Below, in pieces: positions 51,970 through 60,320 of a DNA stretch of 64,000 nt. Origin of the DNA: Crossiella equi (GTDB lineage Bacteria; Actinomycetota; Actinomycetes; Mycobacteriales; Pseudonocardiaceae); contig NZ_JAGIOO010000001.1 in assembly GCF_017876755.1 (NCBI RefSeq), forward strand, positions 8,293,786 to 8,357,785, read 5' to 3'. Below the pieces are notes generated by a model, which saw only the letters and a program-made list of their open reading frames with translations, made no database searches and was not told the DNA's origin. Every line of letters starts with the position of its first letter. Positions within the stretch are counted from its first letter, which is position 1. Both the position numbers and the translations under genes were made by a program.

Positions 51970-52707
51970 ATGTCCGGCTCCAGTGCACCCACCCTCAGCG
52001 CGGCCACGTACGCCGAGGCGATCATGGCGCTCGCCAACGACGTCGAACGTGAGAAGCTCCAGCGCTACTTCAAGACCGGTCCGGGCGAGTACGGCGAGGG
52101 CGACCAGTTCCTGGGCGTGCGCATGGCCCAGCTGTTCGACCTGGCCAAGCAGCACCTCGAGCTGCCCCCGGCCGAGCTCGACCAGCTCCTGCTCAGTCCC
52201 TGGCACGAGATCCGGGCGGGCGCGCTCTCGGTGATGGACAAGCAGGCCCGCCGCAAACGCACCCCGGACACCCGCCGCGCGGAGCTGTACGAGCTCTACC
52301 TCCGCCGCCTGGACCGCATCAACAACTGGGACCTGGTCGACCTGGCGGCCATCCACGTCGTGGGCGGCTACCTGCGCCCGCGCTCCCGGGCCCCGCTCTA
52401 CGACCTGGCCCGCTCCTCGAACATGTGGGCCCGCCGCACCGCGATCGTGGCCACCGCGCACTTCCTCCGCACCGACGACGACGTCACCGACACCCTGGCC
52501 ATCGCCGAGCTGCTCCTGCACGACCCGGAGGACCTGGTCCACAAGGCCACCGGCGGCTGGCTCCGGGAGGCGAGCCGCCGGGACCCCGTGCGCCACCGGG
52601 CCTTCCTCGACAAGCACGCACCGCGGATGCCCAGGGTGATGCTGCGCTACGCCACCGAGTACCTGCCGGAGGAGGCGCGCCTGCACTACCGCAAGCGGAA
52701 GGCCTGA
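51970..52707 (+). CDS. HEAT-repeat DNA alkylation repair (AlkD-like) protein
   Basis: 245 aa, starts 2 bp after the VOC stop. Helical repeats with AlkD-family text: GVRMAQLFDLAKQHLELP, SPWHEIRAGALSVMDKQAR, NNWDLVDLAAIHVVGGYL, SSNMWARRTAIVATAHFLR, DLVHKATGGWLREASRRD. The Trp/Asp residues of NNWDLVD and SSNMWARR correspond to those that frame the damaged base in AlkD. Probably excises alkylated bases without flipping them; some members are only DNA-binding. Confidence 0.85.
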   Translation: MSGSSAPTLSAATYAEAIMALANDVEREKLQRYFKTGPGEYGEGDQFLGVRMAQLFDLAKQHLELPPAELDQLLLSPWHEIRAGALSVMDKQARRKRTPDTRRAELYELYLRRLDRINNWDLVDLAAIHVVGGYLRPRSRAPLYDLARSSNMWARRTAIVATAHFLRTDDDVTDTLAIAELLLHDPEDLVHKATGGWLREASRRDPVRHRAFLDKHAPRMPRVMLRYATEYLPEEARLHYRKRKA

Positions 52708-52764
52708 GCACCCGCGTCCGTTCGGCGGTCAGCACCGCGTGATGCCGCCTTCCGGGACCGGTGG

Positions 52765-53658
52765 GTCAGCGCACCGCCGCCAGCGTCCGCTCGACCAGGC
52801 ACAGCCAGCCGTCCACGTCGTCGGACTGGTACATCAGGTCCACCAGCACGTGGCGCACGTCGGTCTCAGCCGCCACCCGGCGCCGCCATGTCCGCGACAT
52901 CGGCGACCACGCCCGTGGAGCGTTCGGTGGGGTAGACGCGCAGGATCATGTCCAGGGTCGCCGGGTCGCGGCCCGCTTCCGCGGCCAGGGTGCGGATCAC
53001 CGCCATCGGCTGGTTCACCGCCGCGTCCAGGTCGGTCATGTGCGGCGGCACCGCAGCCGGGAGCCAGCCATCCGCGCGGCGGGCCACCCGGCGCATCGCC
53101 GCCGGGGTGAAGCCCGTCAGGCAGAGCGGAGGCCCGCGGACCGGGCGCAGCTCCGCGCGCGTCTCCGGGATCCGCCAGCAGCTGCCCTCGTGCGCGACCC
53201 GGTCGCCGGTCCACAGCTTGTCCAGCACGTCCAGGGTCTCGTCGAAGCGCGCGCCGCGTTCGGACATCGGCACCCCCACCGCCTCGAACTCATCCGGCGA
53301 CCAGCCCATCCCGAAACCGGGGACCAGGCGGCCGTCGCTGAGCAGGTCCAGCGTGGTCAGCGCGCGCCAGCAGGACCGGCGGGTACCAGGGCGTGTTCAG
53401 GATGTTCGTGCCGATGGCCACCCGCTCGGTGGCCCCGGCCGCCGCCGCCAGCAGCGCGAACGGGTCCAGCACCGCGTTGAACTGCTCCGGGAACGTCTCG
53501 CCGCCGTTGTAGCCCACCTTCGGCGCCACCGGCGACAGCGCCCGGTCGATCACCCACAGGCTGTCCCCGCCGAGCCGCTCCACCTCCCGGGCGTACCGTC
53601 CGACCTCCGCCACCTGCCCGCCAGAAACCCGGCGCGGCACGGGGCCCGTGCCTGCCAT
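52765..53658 (-). pseudogene. LLM-class flavin (F420/FMN)-dependent oxidoreductase with two frameshifts
   Basis: The gene reads in three pieces. From ATG 53658: VGRYAREVERLGGDSLWVIDRALSP to TNILNTPWYPPVLLAR. After a shift near 53370, in a GCGCGCG run: LTTLDLLSDGRLVPGFGMGWSPDEFEAVGV through WLPAAVPPHMTDLD. After a second shift near 52885: AETDVRHVLVDLMYQSDDVDGW ending at 52765. Together they form a full luciferase-like enzyme of about 295 aa. Either a young pseudogene or two sequencing errors in GC runs. Confidence 0.75.
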
Positions 53659-53667
53659 GCTCGTCTG

Positions 53668-54165
53668 GTGGATGTGGTGGTGCAGTGGGTGAAGACGTCG
53701 TGGACCAAGGCCTCCCGGGGCGGGGCGGCCGCGACCCGGCGCAACGCGCTGCCGGTGGCTTTCACACTTCCGGAGACCACTGTGCCACTGTGGCACGAGG
53801 TCCGGATGACCGAGTGGGACAACGGCTTCACACCGCGGCACACCGTGCGCCCCGGGGCGCCCCCGCGCCACGAGGTGCACGTGCGGGAGGAGGAAGGGCG
53901 GCTGCGCGTCATGCCACCGTGGCGCCAGTACGTCGGGGACACCCCGCGCCGCCCGCCCGCGGTGCGGCTGGGTCCCGGTGAGTGGCTGCGGTGGCAGACC
54001 ACCTATCGCCGGGCCAGGCTGTCCGGCGGGGGCGAGTGGGTCTACAGCCTGGAAACCCTGAACCTGGCCTACGGCCCGGTGCCCGCCGACTGCTTCCTGG
54101 GCACGCCCACCCGCTCCGTGGACGAGCGTGCCCAGCTCACGACCTACCGCCGCCTCACAACGTGA
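53668..54165 (+). CDS. hypothetical protein
   Basis: 165 aa if it starts at GTG 53668, but that is only 10 bp from the divergent LLM start; later in-frame GTGs (53674-53689) are likely. Visible text such as HEVRMTEWDNGFTPRHTVRPG and RLGPGEWLRWQTTYRRARLSGGGEWVYSLETLNLAYG suggests a beta-rich soluble protein. No family recognised. Overlaps the convergent MBL gene by 11 bp. Confidence 0.6.
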   Translation: MDVVVQWVKTSWTKASRGGAAATRRNALPVAFTLPETTVPLWHEVRMTEWDNGFTPRHTVRPGAPPRHEVHVREEEGRLRVMPPWRQYVGDTPRRPPAVRLGPGEWLRWQTTYRRARLSGGGEWVYSLETLNLAYGPVPADCFLGTPTRSVDERAQLTTYRRLTT

Positions 54166-55105
54166 ACGGCACCAGGTGGTTCGACGGCTCCACCACCGTG
54201 CTGCCCGGGCTCACCCGCGCCACCACCGCCCGGAAGTCCCGCAGCAGCGCGGGATCCACGCCCGGCGACCCGAGCGGGCTGTCCATCAGGTCGTGGTGGC
54301 TGGGCACCACGAAACGCGGGTACCCGAGCGTGGCCAGCACGCGTTCCACGAACTGGTAGGTGGTGCCGCCGGTGAGGCTGAGGAAGGCGACGTCGGGGTG
54401 GTGGCCGCGCAGGTCCGGTTCGGCGAAGGCGGCCGTGCCGATGAAGACCGCCGAGAGCCGGTCGCCGATGTCCACGCGGTAGGCCAGGGTGCCGCCTTCG
54501 ACCAGGTCGGCGATCGTGGCCGGGCGCGGGGGCGGGGACAGGTGCGTGCCCGGGGCGAAGTACTGGTGGGTGGCGCCGGTGCCGTGCAGGCTGCGGATCG
54601 CCTGGACGGTGAAGCCAGGGAACGCCAGGTACTCGCCGCCGCGTGCGTCGATCATGCGGGACGGGTCCGATCCCATGGCGCGCAACAGGTTCCGGTGGGT
54701 CTCGGTGCCCATCACCCGTGCCGACGGCAGGGCGCGCAGCAGTTCCGGCACGTCGGCCATGTGGTCCCAGTGACCGTGTGTCACCAGGATCAGGTGCACG
54801 GGTGTCGGATCGGTGGTGACCTGTGCCAGGTTGGCGAGGTTGACCGTCAGCGGCGCGGCCGGGTCGAGCTTGCCGTCCTTGAGGTAGCGGAAGCGGCTCA
54901 GGTACGGGTCCACCAGCACGCGGCGGTTGTCGAAGCACAGCTCCCAGCCCGCCACGCCCAGCCAGCGGAAGCGCACGCCCGCCGGACGGCGACCGGCGGG
55001 TGCGGCCGAGGCGGTGGCGGGGGAGAGGGCCAGCCCGGCGGAGGCGGCCAGGGCGCCGCGCAGCAGGGAACGGCGGCCGACGGTGGGTTCGCAGCTCGTG
55101 CACAT
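54155..55105 (-). CDS. Tat-exported MBL-fold metallohydrolase
   Basis: 316 aa. Twin-arginine signal (GRRSLLRGALAASAGLALSP). Metallo-beta-lactamase fold with THGHWDH at residues 109-115 (His 110, His 112, Asp 114, His 115 for two zinc ions), a later SLHGTGATHQYF and VPSHHDL giving the remaining ligands. Resembles the UlaG/lactonase and phosphodiesterase branch rather than true beta-lactamases. Substrate unknown. Divergent from a LysR regulator (86 bp). Confidence 0.85.
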   Translation of the reverse strand: MCTSCEPTVGRRSLLRGALAASAGLALSPATASAAPAGRRPAGVRFRWLGVAGWELCFDNRRVLVDPYLSRFRYLKDGKLDPAAPLTVNLANLAQVTTDPTPVHLILVTHGHWDHMADVPELLRALPSARVMGTETHRNLLRAMGSDPSRMIDARGGEYLAFPGFTVQAIRSLHGTGATHQYFAPGTHLSPPPRPATIADLVEGGTLAYRVDIGDRLSAVFIGTAAFAEPDLRGHHPDVAFLSLTGGTTYQFVERVLATLGYPRFVVPSHHDLMDSPLGSPGVDPALLRDFRAVVARVSPGSTVVEPSNHLVPFTL

Positions 55106-55191
55106 GTCCCGAGTGGATCAGCGGTCGTCACCGCGTGTCCAACACCGATATCGGAGCCGCAGCGATATCCGGAACCGTATGATTGCTGTTC

Positions 55192-56133
55192 GTGAACCTG
55201 GTTCGGCATCTGCGCTACTTCCTCGCGGTGGCCGACGAGCTGCACTTCGGCCGGGCCGCGGCGCGGCTGCACATGGCCCAGCCGCCGCTGTCCCAGCGCA
55301 TCCAGCGCCTGGAGAAGGAGCTCGGCGTGCGCTTGTTCGACCGCTCCGCCCGGTCGGTCGCGCTGACCGAAGGCGGTCGCCTGCTGCTGCCCGAGGCTCG
55401 GGAGCTGGTCGAGCGCGCCGACCGGCTGCACGCCCTGGCCGGACAGGTCGCGCGCGGCGAGGTCGGCACGCTGCGCGCCGGGATCCTGCCCGACCTCGGC
55501 GGAACCACGATCGCGGCGGTGTACACCGCGTTCCGGCGGCGCTGCCCCGAGGTGACCCTGGAGCTGCACGAGATCACCACCGCCGAGCAGATCCGCGAGC
55601 TGGCCGGGCGGCGCCTGGACGCGGGCATCCTGCGCCACCCCTTCGACGTCCACAGTGGACTCGCGATGGGCCCGGTGCTCACCCGCGCCCTGGACGTCGT
55701 GCTGCCGGGCGGGCACCCCCTGGCCGCGCGGGAGGAGGTCGCGGTGCACGAGCTGCGCGGCGGGCTGGTGCTGTTCCCGCGTGCGGACGCGCCCGCCCTG
55801 CACGACGAGCTGCTCACCGCCTGTGCCCGCCACGGGTTCACCCCGACCGAGGTGCACGCGGCCAGCAACCCCGAGTTCGCCGCGGGCCTGGTGCTCACCG
55901 GTGCGGCGGTGGCGCTGGCGGCCGACACCCGCCACCCGGGCCTGGTGCGCCGTCCGCTGCGGGGGCGGCCGCTGCTCGTACGCACCTGCGCGGTCTGGCC
56001 CGCCGACCGCGCGAGCACGGCCACCGCCGCGTTCGCCGACGCCGTCACCGAGGTCCTGGGCGCGACGGCCCCGCCCGAGGTGCCGCGTCCCCCGGCCCTG
56101 CACCCACGACCGGTCTCGGAGTTCTGGCTGTGA
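55192..56133 (+). CDS. LysR-family regulator coupled to a beta-lactamase-fold gene
   Basis: 313 aa from the GTG at 55192 (VNLVRHLRYFLAVADELHFGRAAARLHMAQPPLSQRIQRLE). Standard LysR winged helix and effector domain. Its stop overlaps the GTG of the next gene (GTGA at 56130-56133), so regulator and enzyme are made together, unlike the divergent ampR-ampC layout. It may also act on the divergent MBL hydrolase. Confidence 0.9.
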   Translation: MNLVRHLRYFLAVADELHFGRAAARLHMAQPPLSQRIQRLEKELGVRLFDRSARSVALTEGGRLLLPEARELVERADRLHALAGQVARGEVGTLRAGILPDLGGTTIAAVYTAFRRRCPEVTLELHEITTAEQIRELAGRRLDAGILRHPFDVHSGLAMGPVLTRALDVVLPGGHPLAAREEVAVHELRGGLVLFPRADAPALHDELLTACARHGFTPTEVHAASNPEFAAGLVLTGAAVALAADTRHPGLVRRPLRGRPLLVRTCAVWPADRASTATAAFADAVTEVLGATAPPEVPRPPALHPRPVSEFWL

Positions 56134-56990
56134 GCATCCGCGAGCGCGTCACCGACGCCTTCACCCAGGCCGGGGTCACCGGCTGCCTGCACGTGACCGA
56201 CCTGGACGGCCCGGGCGAGGTCGCGGTGCGCGCGGACACCCCGGTCTGCCTGGCCAGCGTGTTCAAGCTGCCGCTGCTGGTGGCCTTCCACAACAGCGGC
56301 CTGGACCCGGCGGCCCGGGTGACGCTGCGCCCGGAGGACCGCTCCGGCGGCCCGACCGGCGTGGGCGCGATGCGGGACGAGGTGACGATGTCCTTGCGCG
56401 ACCTGGCCTACCTGGCGATCGCGGTGAGCGACAACGCGGCCGCCGACGCGCTGCTGGACCGGGTCGGCATCGAAGCGCTCAATGCGCTGCTCACCCGATT
56501 GGGGCTGACCGAGACGGTCGTGCGCCACCGGGCGGGGGACTTCGCCGCGACGATGGCCGCCGACGCGGGCGGCCCGGACCCGGCACTGCTGGCCGACCCG
56601 GCGGTGCTGGCCCGCCTGCGCGTGCTGGACCCGGCACGCACCAACCGCTCCACCGCCAGGGAGATGACCCGGCTGCTGGGCCTGGTCTGGCACGACGAGG
56701 TCCCTGGTGGCCCGGAGATCCGGCGGGCGCTGGGCCTGCAGGTGTGGCCGCACCGGCTGTCCTCGGGGTTCCCGTTCGATGACGTGCGGGTCTCGGGCAA
56801 GACCGGCACACTGCCGACGATCCGCAACGAGGTCGGCGTGGTCGAGTACCCGGACGGCGGCCGCTACGCGGTCGCGGTGTTCACCCGCGCCGCGAGCACG
56901 GCCTTCGCCCTGCCCGCGGCCGACGCGGTGATCGGCACGACGGCCCGCCTGGCAGTGGACCACCTGCGCGCCCGCCACGCGGACGGCTGA
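56130..56990 (+). CDS. class A beta-lactamase-fold serine hydrolase, no signal peptide
   Basis: 286 aa. Serine-hydrolase motifs in order: SVFK (43-46), SDN (100-102), KTG (224-226). The omega-loop ExxLN that supplies the deacylating Glu of class A enzymes is not visible between SDN and KTG. No signal peptide, so the protein would stay in the cytoplasm. An esterase/transacylase-like role is at least as likely as beta-lactam hydrolysis. Translationally coupled to the LysR gene. Confidence 0.8.
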   Translation: MSIRERVTDAFTQAGVTGCLHVTDLDGPGEVAVRADTPVCLASVFKLPLLVAFHNSGLDPAARVTLRPEDRSGGPTGVGAMRDEVTMSLRDLAYLAIAVSDNAAADALLDRVGIEALNALLTRLGLTETVVRHRAGDFAATMAADAGGPDPALLADPAVLARLRVLDPARTNRSTAREMTRLLGLVWHDEVPGGPEIRRALGLQVWPHRLSSGFPFDDVRVSGKTGTLPTIRNEVGVVEYPDGGRYAVAVFTRAASTAFALPAADAVIGTTARLAVDHLRARHADG

Positions 56991-57008
56991 CCGCCCGGGG
57001 TACGGGCC

Positions 57009-57164
57009 CGGCCAACACGGGGTACGGGACCGGCCAACACGAGGTGCGGGTTCGGCCAACACGGGGTACTGAACCGGCCAACACGGTCTGCTGGGTTGGT
57101 TGGCGCGGGCGTGTTGGCCGATTTCGTACGTCGTGTTGGCTGTTTGCGTACCTCGTGTTGGCCG
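57009..57164. repeat. 22-bp-period inverted repeat array
   Basis: CGGCCAACACG occurs four times at 57009, 57031, 57053 and 57075, exactly 22 bp apart. The reverse orientation CGTGTTGGCCG (one copy with T for C) follows at 57110, 57132 and 57154, again 22 bp apart. Sequence between cores is also alike (GGTACGGG and its inverse). The array lies between two convergent genes and could form several alternative long stems; a bidirectional terminator is one reading, a family-specific repeat another. Confidence 0.85.
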
Positions 57165-57171
57165 TTTCGGG

Positions 57172-58164
57172 TTATCTGGCTCGGCGGCGGGAGCTGTCCA
57201 GCAGGGCCGAGCCGCCTGCGCTGAGGCGGTGGTAGGCGGCGCCCGCCCGGCGTTCGGTGGTGATCAGACCGGCGTTGCGCAGCACGCTGGCGTGCTGGCT
57301 GGCACCGGCCAGGGAGATGTGCAGCATCTTGGCCAGCTCGGTGGTGGTCAGGCTGGGGGTGGCCGCGATGGTGTCCAGCAGCTGGGCCCGGGTACGGCCC
57401 AGCAGCGTGCCCAGCGAGGCCGAGGTGACCGGGGGCTCGCCCAGCGACCAGGACCAGTCGGCGGGGCGGGCCACCGGGTAGACCAGGACCGGTGGCAGGT
57501 CCGGGTCCTCCAGGCTGATCGGGCGGCCCCAGCAGAAGAACGAGGGGATGAGCAGCAGGCCGCGGCCGTCCAGGTGCAGGTCCTGCGCCACCGGGTAGTC
57601 GACTTCCAGGACCGGGGCACGCCAGCGCACGGACGGGTGCAGCTTGTCGAACAACTGGTCCAGGCCGCCCTCCATCAGGGTCTGGCCCCTGGCCTGGCGG
57701 TCGGCCTGCACCACCGAGGTGATCGCGGCCCAGTGCGGGGCCAGGGCCGCCCGGTGGAACTGGCGCAGCGAGTCGCCCAGTCGGTGCACCGCGGTCGACT
57801 GGCCCCTGGCCAGCTCGGCGCACCAGGCGGGCAGGCGTCGTTGCGCCGCGAGCCTGCCCAGGTCGCGGTGCAGGACGGGGGGACGGGTGGAGGCCAGGAC
57901 GTCGACACCCTCCTCGACCGTCTGGCCGGTGGCGCCAGGGGTGAGGAAGTCGGCGGAGTAGCCGGTGGGCGGGGCGAGCATGGTCAGCATGCCGGCGGAC
58001 GGAGGGAGCTCGGCGCGGGTGTGCCGGCGCCAGTGCCCGAACAGCTGTGGGGCTGCTCCGGACTGCAACACGTGCAGGCTGAGCAGGATCTCCCACATCG
58101 GGTCGGCGCCGCCGTTGATCCGGACCCTGGTGAGGTCGGCCGGGGTGAAATGGATGCGCAGCAC
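57172..58164 (-). CDS. ArsR-like winged-helix regulator with large N-terminal domain (DUF5937 type)
   Basis: 330 aa. The N-terminal 240 residues form an unknown domain (MLRIHFTPADLTRVRINGGADPMWEILLSLHVLQ) seen in actinobacterial regulators. The C-terminus holds an ArsR winged helix (LLDTIAATPSLTTTELAKMLHISLAGASQHASVLRNAGLITTERRAGAAYHRLS). Domain order is reversed compared with most sensors. Target not evident; GGTTAAACC lies about 90 bp upstream as a possible own operator. Confidence 0.85.
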   Translation of the reverse strand: MLRIHFTPADLTRVRINGGADPMWEILLSLHVLQSGAAPQLFGHWRRHTRAELPPSAGMLTMLAPPTGYSADFLTPGATGQTVEEGVDVLASTRPPVLHRDLGRLAAQRRLPAWCAELARGQSTAVHRLGDSLRQFHRAALAPHWAAITSVVQADRQARGQTLMEGGLDQLFDKLHPSVRWRAPVLEVDYPVAQDLHLDGRGLLLIPSFFCWGRPISLEDPDLPPVLVYPVARPADWSWSLGEPPVTSASLGTLLGRTRAQLLDTIAATPSLTTTELAKMLHISLAGASQHASVLRNAGLITTERRAGAAYHRLSAGGSALLDSSRRRAR

Positions 58165-58549
58165 GGGACTTCCAACGTGGTCAGGGAGCGGACTGGTGAG
58201 GTCGGGGAAGCGCTCCGGGTAAACGCTACATCCTGAAACAGTTAGTAGGCTGGTTAAACCCTAAACATCCCACCTTTAAGTCTTGAATGAAGCCGTTCGG
58301 GCGACGGGACCGTCCACAGTGCACGCACTCCGGTGCGGCGGGGCGGGGTTGCCGCCCGTGTGCGTGACGTGCGTCTCGTTTTGCCATCGGGCTGATGGGG
58401 GTAAAGATCCTGACCTGCGGCGATGTTGATGCCCTCGGCGCAGACCCCGGGTCCGACCTGATCGGGGTATGGAGCACACCCGCGCGTGGCCTAGAGTTGC
58501 AGGCTGCGCTGGGTGACGTACCCGGCGGGAGTCGGAGGTACGTAGCGGA
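58165..58549. promoter_or_regulatory. AT-richer divergent intergenic region
   Basis: 385 bp between the ArsR-like gene and the polyamine decarboxylase. It contains GGTTAAACC (58252-58260), repeated TAAAC words (58219-58266) and the most AT-rich stretch nearby, so promoters for both sides are likely here. No gene is supported in it. Confidence 0.4.
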
Positions 58550-59770
58550 ATGGTCGAGCGCCTCGCCGTCGCAGCAGGAGTGCACACGGACTCACGCACC
58601 CGCCCCACGGTCGCTTCGACTTTTCCGCCGACAGCCGCTGATACCGGCCGCGTCCAGCGTTTTCTGGACACCCAAAAGCCCGCCACCCCGTGCCTGGTGC
58701 TGGACCTGGACATCGTCCGCCAGCGCTTCCTCGACCTGCGCGCCGCGCTGCCCGAGGCGGAGATCTTCTACGCGGTGAAGGCCTGCCCCACGCCCGAGGT
58801 GGTGCGCTTGCTCGTCGAGCTGGGCTCCTGCTTCGACGTGGCCAGCGTGGCCGAGATCGACCTGTGCCTGGCGCAGGGCGCCCGCCCGGAGGCCATCTCC
58901 TACGGCAACACCATCAAGAAGGCCGCCGACATCGCCTACGCCCACTCGGTGGGTGTGGGCCTGTTCGTCACCGACAGCGCCGACGACCTGGCCAAGCTCG
59001 CCGAGCACGCGCCGGGCGCCGAGGTGTTCTGCCGCGTGCTGGTGGTCAACGAGGGCTCGCGCACGCCGTTCGGCAAGAAGTTCGGCTGCGCCGAGGACAT
59101 GGCCCTGGACCTGCTGGAGCGGGCCCGGGAGCTGGGCCTGCGCCCGGCCGGGATCTCCTTCCACGTCGGGTCCCAGCAGATCGACCCGAACGCCTGGAAC
59201 GACGGGATCGCCCAGGCCGGTCGCATCACCCGGGCGCTGCGCGGGCGCGGCATCGAGCCGACCCTGGTCAACCTCGGCGGCGGGTTCCCCGCGCGCTACA
59301 CCGAGCACGCCCCGGCCCTGGCCGAGTACGCCGCCGCGATCCAGGGGCAGCTGGCCGAGCACTTCGGCGAGCACCGCCCCCGGGTGCTGATCGAACCGGG
59401 CCGCGCGATCGCCGCGGACGCCGGGATCATCCGCACCGAGGTCGTCCTGGTCGCGCGGAAGTCCTATGTGGACGACCGTCGCTGGGTGTACCTGGACATC
59501 GGCCGCTACAACGGCCTGGCCGAGACCGAGGGTGAGATGATCACCTATCGGCTCGCGGCCGGGCACGAGGACAGCGAGCGCGGCCCGGTGGTCCTGGCCG
59601 GACCCACGTGTGACGGCGACGACGTGCTGTACCAGCGCACGGTGTACGAGTTGCCGCTAGCCCTCCGCGCCGGGGACCACCTGGACATCCTCAGCGCGGG
59701 TGCGTACACGGCCAGCTACGCCTCGGTGGAGTTCAACGGCTTCGCGCCGCTGCCCACGTACTGCGTCTGA
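58550..59770 (+). CDS. fold-III PLP-dependent basic amino acid decarboxylase (ornithine/lysine type)
   Basis: 406 aa from ATG 58550; the first 35 residues are poorly conserved, so the start is uncertain. PLP Lys in FYAVKACPTPEV, HVGSQ substrate loop, GGGFPARY phosphate site and the catalytic Cys/Asp motif GPTCDGDDVLY, all typical of eukaryote-like ODC and bacterial L/ODC. It makes putrescine or cadaverine. SpeH and SpeE follow, 142 bp downstream, completing a spermidine route. Confidence 0.92.
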   Translation: MVERLAVAAGVHTDSRTRPTVASTFPPTAADTGRVQRFLDTQKPATPCLVLDLDIVRQRFLDLRAALPEAEIFYAVKACPTPEVVRLLVELGSCFDVASVAEIDLCLAQGARPEAISYGNTIKKAADIAYAHSVGVGLFVTDSADDLAKLAEHAPGAEVFCRVLVVNEGSRTPFGKKFGCAEDMALDLLERARELGLRPAGISFHVGSQQIDPNAWNDGIAQAGRITRALRGRGIEPTLVNLGGGFPARYTEHAPALAEYAAAIQGQLAEHFGEHRPRVLIEPGRAIAADAGIIRTEVVLVARKSYVDDRRWVYLDIGRYNGLAETEGEMITYRLAAGHEDSERGPVVLAGPTCDGDDVLYQRTVYELPLALRAGDHLDILSAGAYTASYASVEFNGFAPLPTYCV

Positions 59771-59836
59771 CGAAGCCTGTCTGACACCTGACGGTCTGCC
59801 CGAAGCAGGCCGATCTCTCACACACACCCACAACTC

Positions 59837-59886
59837 CCCACGCCCGTGCACGGGGTGGGACTTCCCTGCGCGCGAACCCCGCGCGC
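59837..59886 (+). promoter_or_regulatory. two-stem leader before speH
   Basis: Stem 1: CCCAC and CCCGT (59837-59847, one bulged G) pair with ACGGG and GTGGG (59850-59859). Stem 2: GCGCGCG-AACCC-CGCGCGC (59868-59886), perfect. The speH ribosome site GGAGG lies at 59901-59905. The pair could be a terminator for the decarboxylase or a polyamine-responsive leader. Confidence 0.45.
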
Positions 59887-59912
59887 TACTTCGATGGTAG
59901 GGAGGTAGATAG

Positions 59913-60320
59913 ATGTCCATTGCGCCCGAAGCGGTGCAGACCGTCGGTCTGTTCAGCGGACAGCATGTCCTGGCGGAGATCGACGGGATCGACGCCGCTG
60001 TGCTGGACGACGAAGTGTTCCTGTGCCAGCTCCTGGATGACGCGCTCCAGCGGGCGGGTGCCACCGTCCTGCAAGTCATCTCCAAGCAGTTCGACCCGCA
60101 GGGGGTGACCGTGCTGGCCCTGCTCTCGGAGTCGCACGCCTCCCTGCACACCTACCCCGAGATCGGGTCGGTGTTCGTCGACGTGTTCACCTGCGGCACC
60201 AAGGCCCAGCCCGAGATCGCGGTCAACCTCCTGGCCGAGGGCATGGGCGCCAAGACCGTGCACCGCCGGACCATCCGGCGTGGCCTGGAACCCCAGAACG
60301 AGATGAAGGTGACCCCATGA
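59913..60320 (+). CDS. speH: S-adenosylmethionine decarboxylase proenzyme
   Basis: 135 aa, ATG behind GGAGG. The self-cleavage site is LSESHASLHTYPE: cut between Glu 73 and Ser 74, the Ser becoming the pyruvoyl cofactor; His 75 and the later CGTKAQPEIA Cys complete the processing and catalytic set. Small prokaryotic class 1B type. It makes decarboxylated SAM, the aminopropyl donor for the next enzyme. Its stop overlaps speE in ATGA (60317-60320). Confidence 0.95.
   Translation: MSIAPEAVQTVGLFSGQHVLAEIDGIDAAVLDDEVFLCQLLDDALQRAGATVLQVISKQFDPQGVTVLALLSESHASLHTYPEIGSVFVDVFTCGTKAQPEIAVNLLAEGMGAKTVHRRTIRRGLEPQNEMKVTP

Noticed and set aside
56130-56990. Antibiotic-resistance beta-lactamase
   Set aside because: No signal peptide and no omega-loop Glu; fold membership alone does not support resistance.
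57009-57164. CRISPR array
   Set aside because: Repeats are 22 bp in period with no unique spacers, change orientation in the middle, and no cas genes are present.
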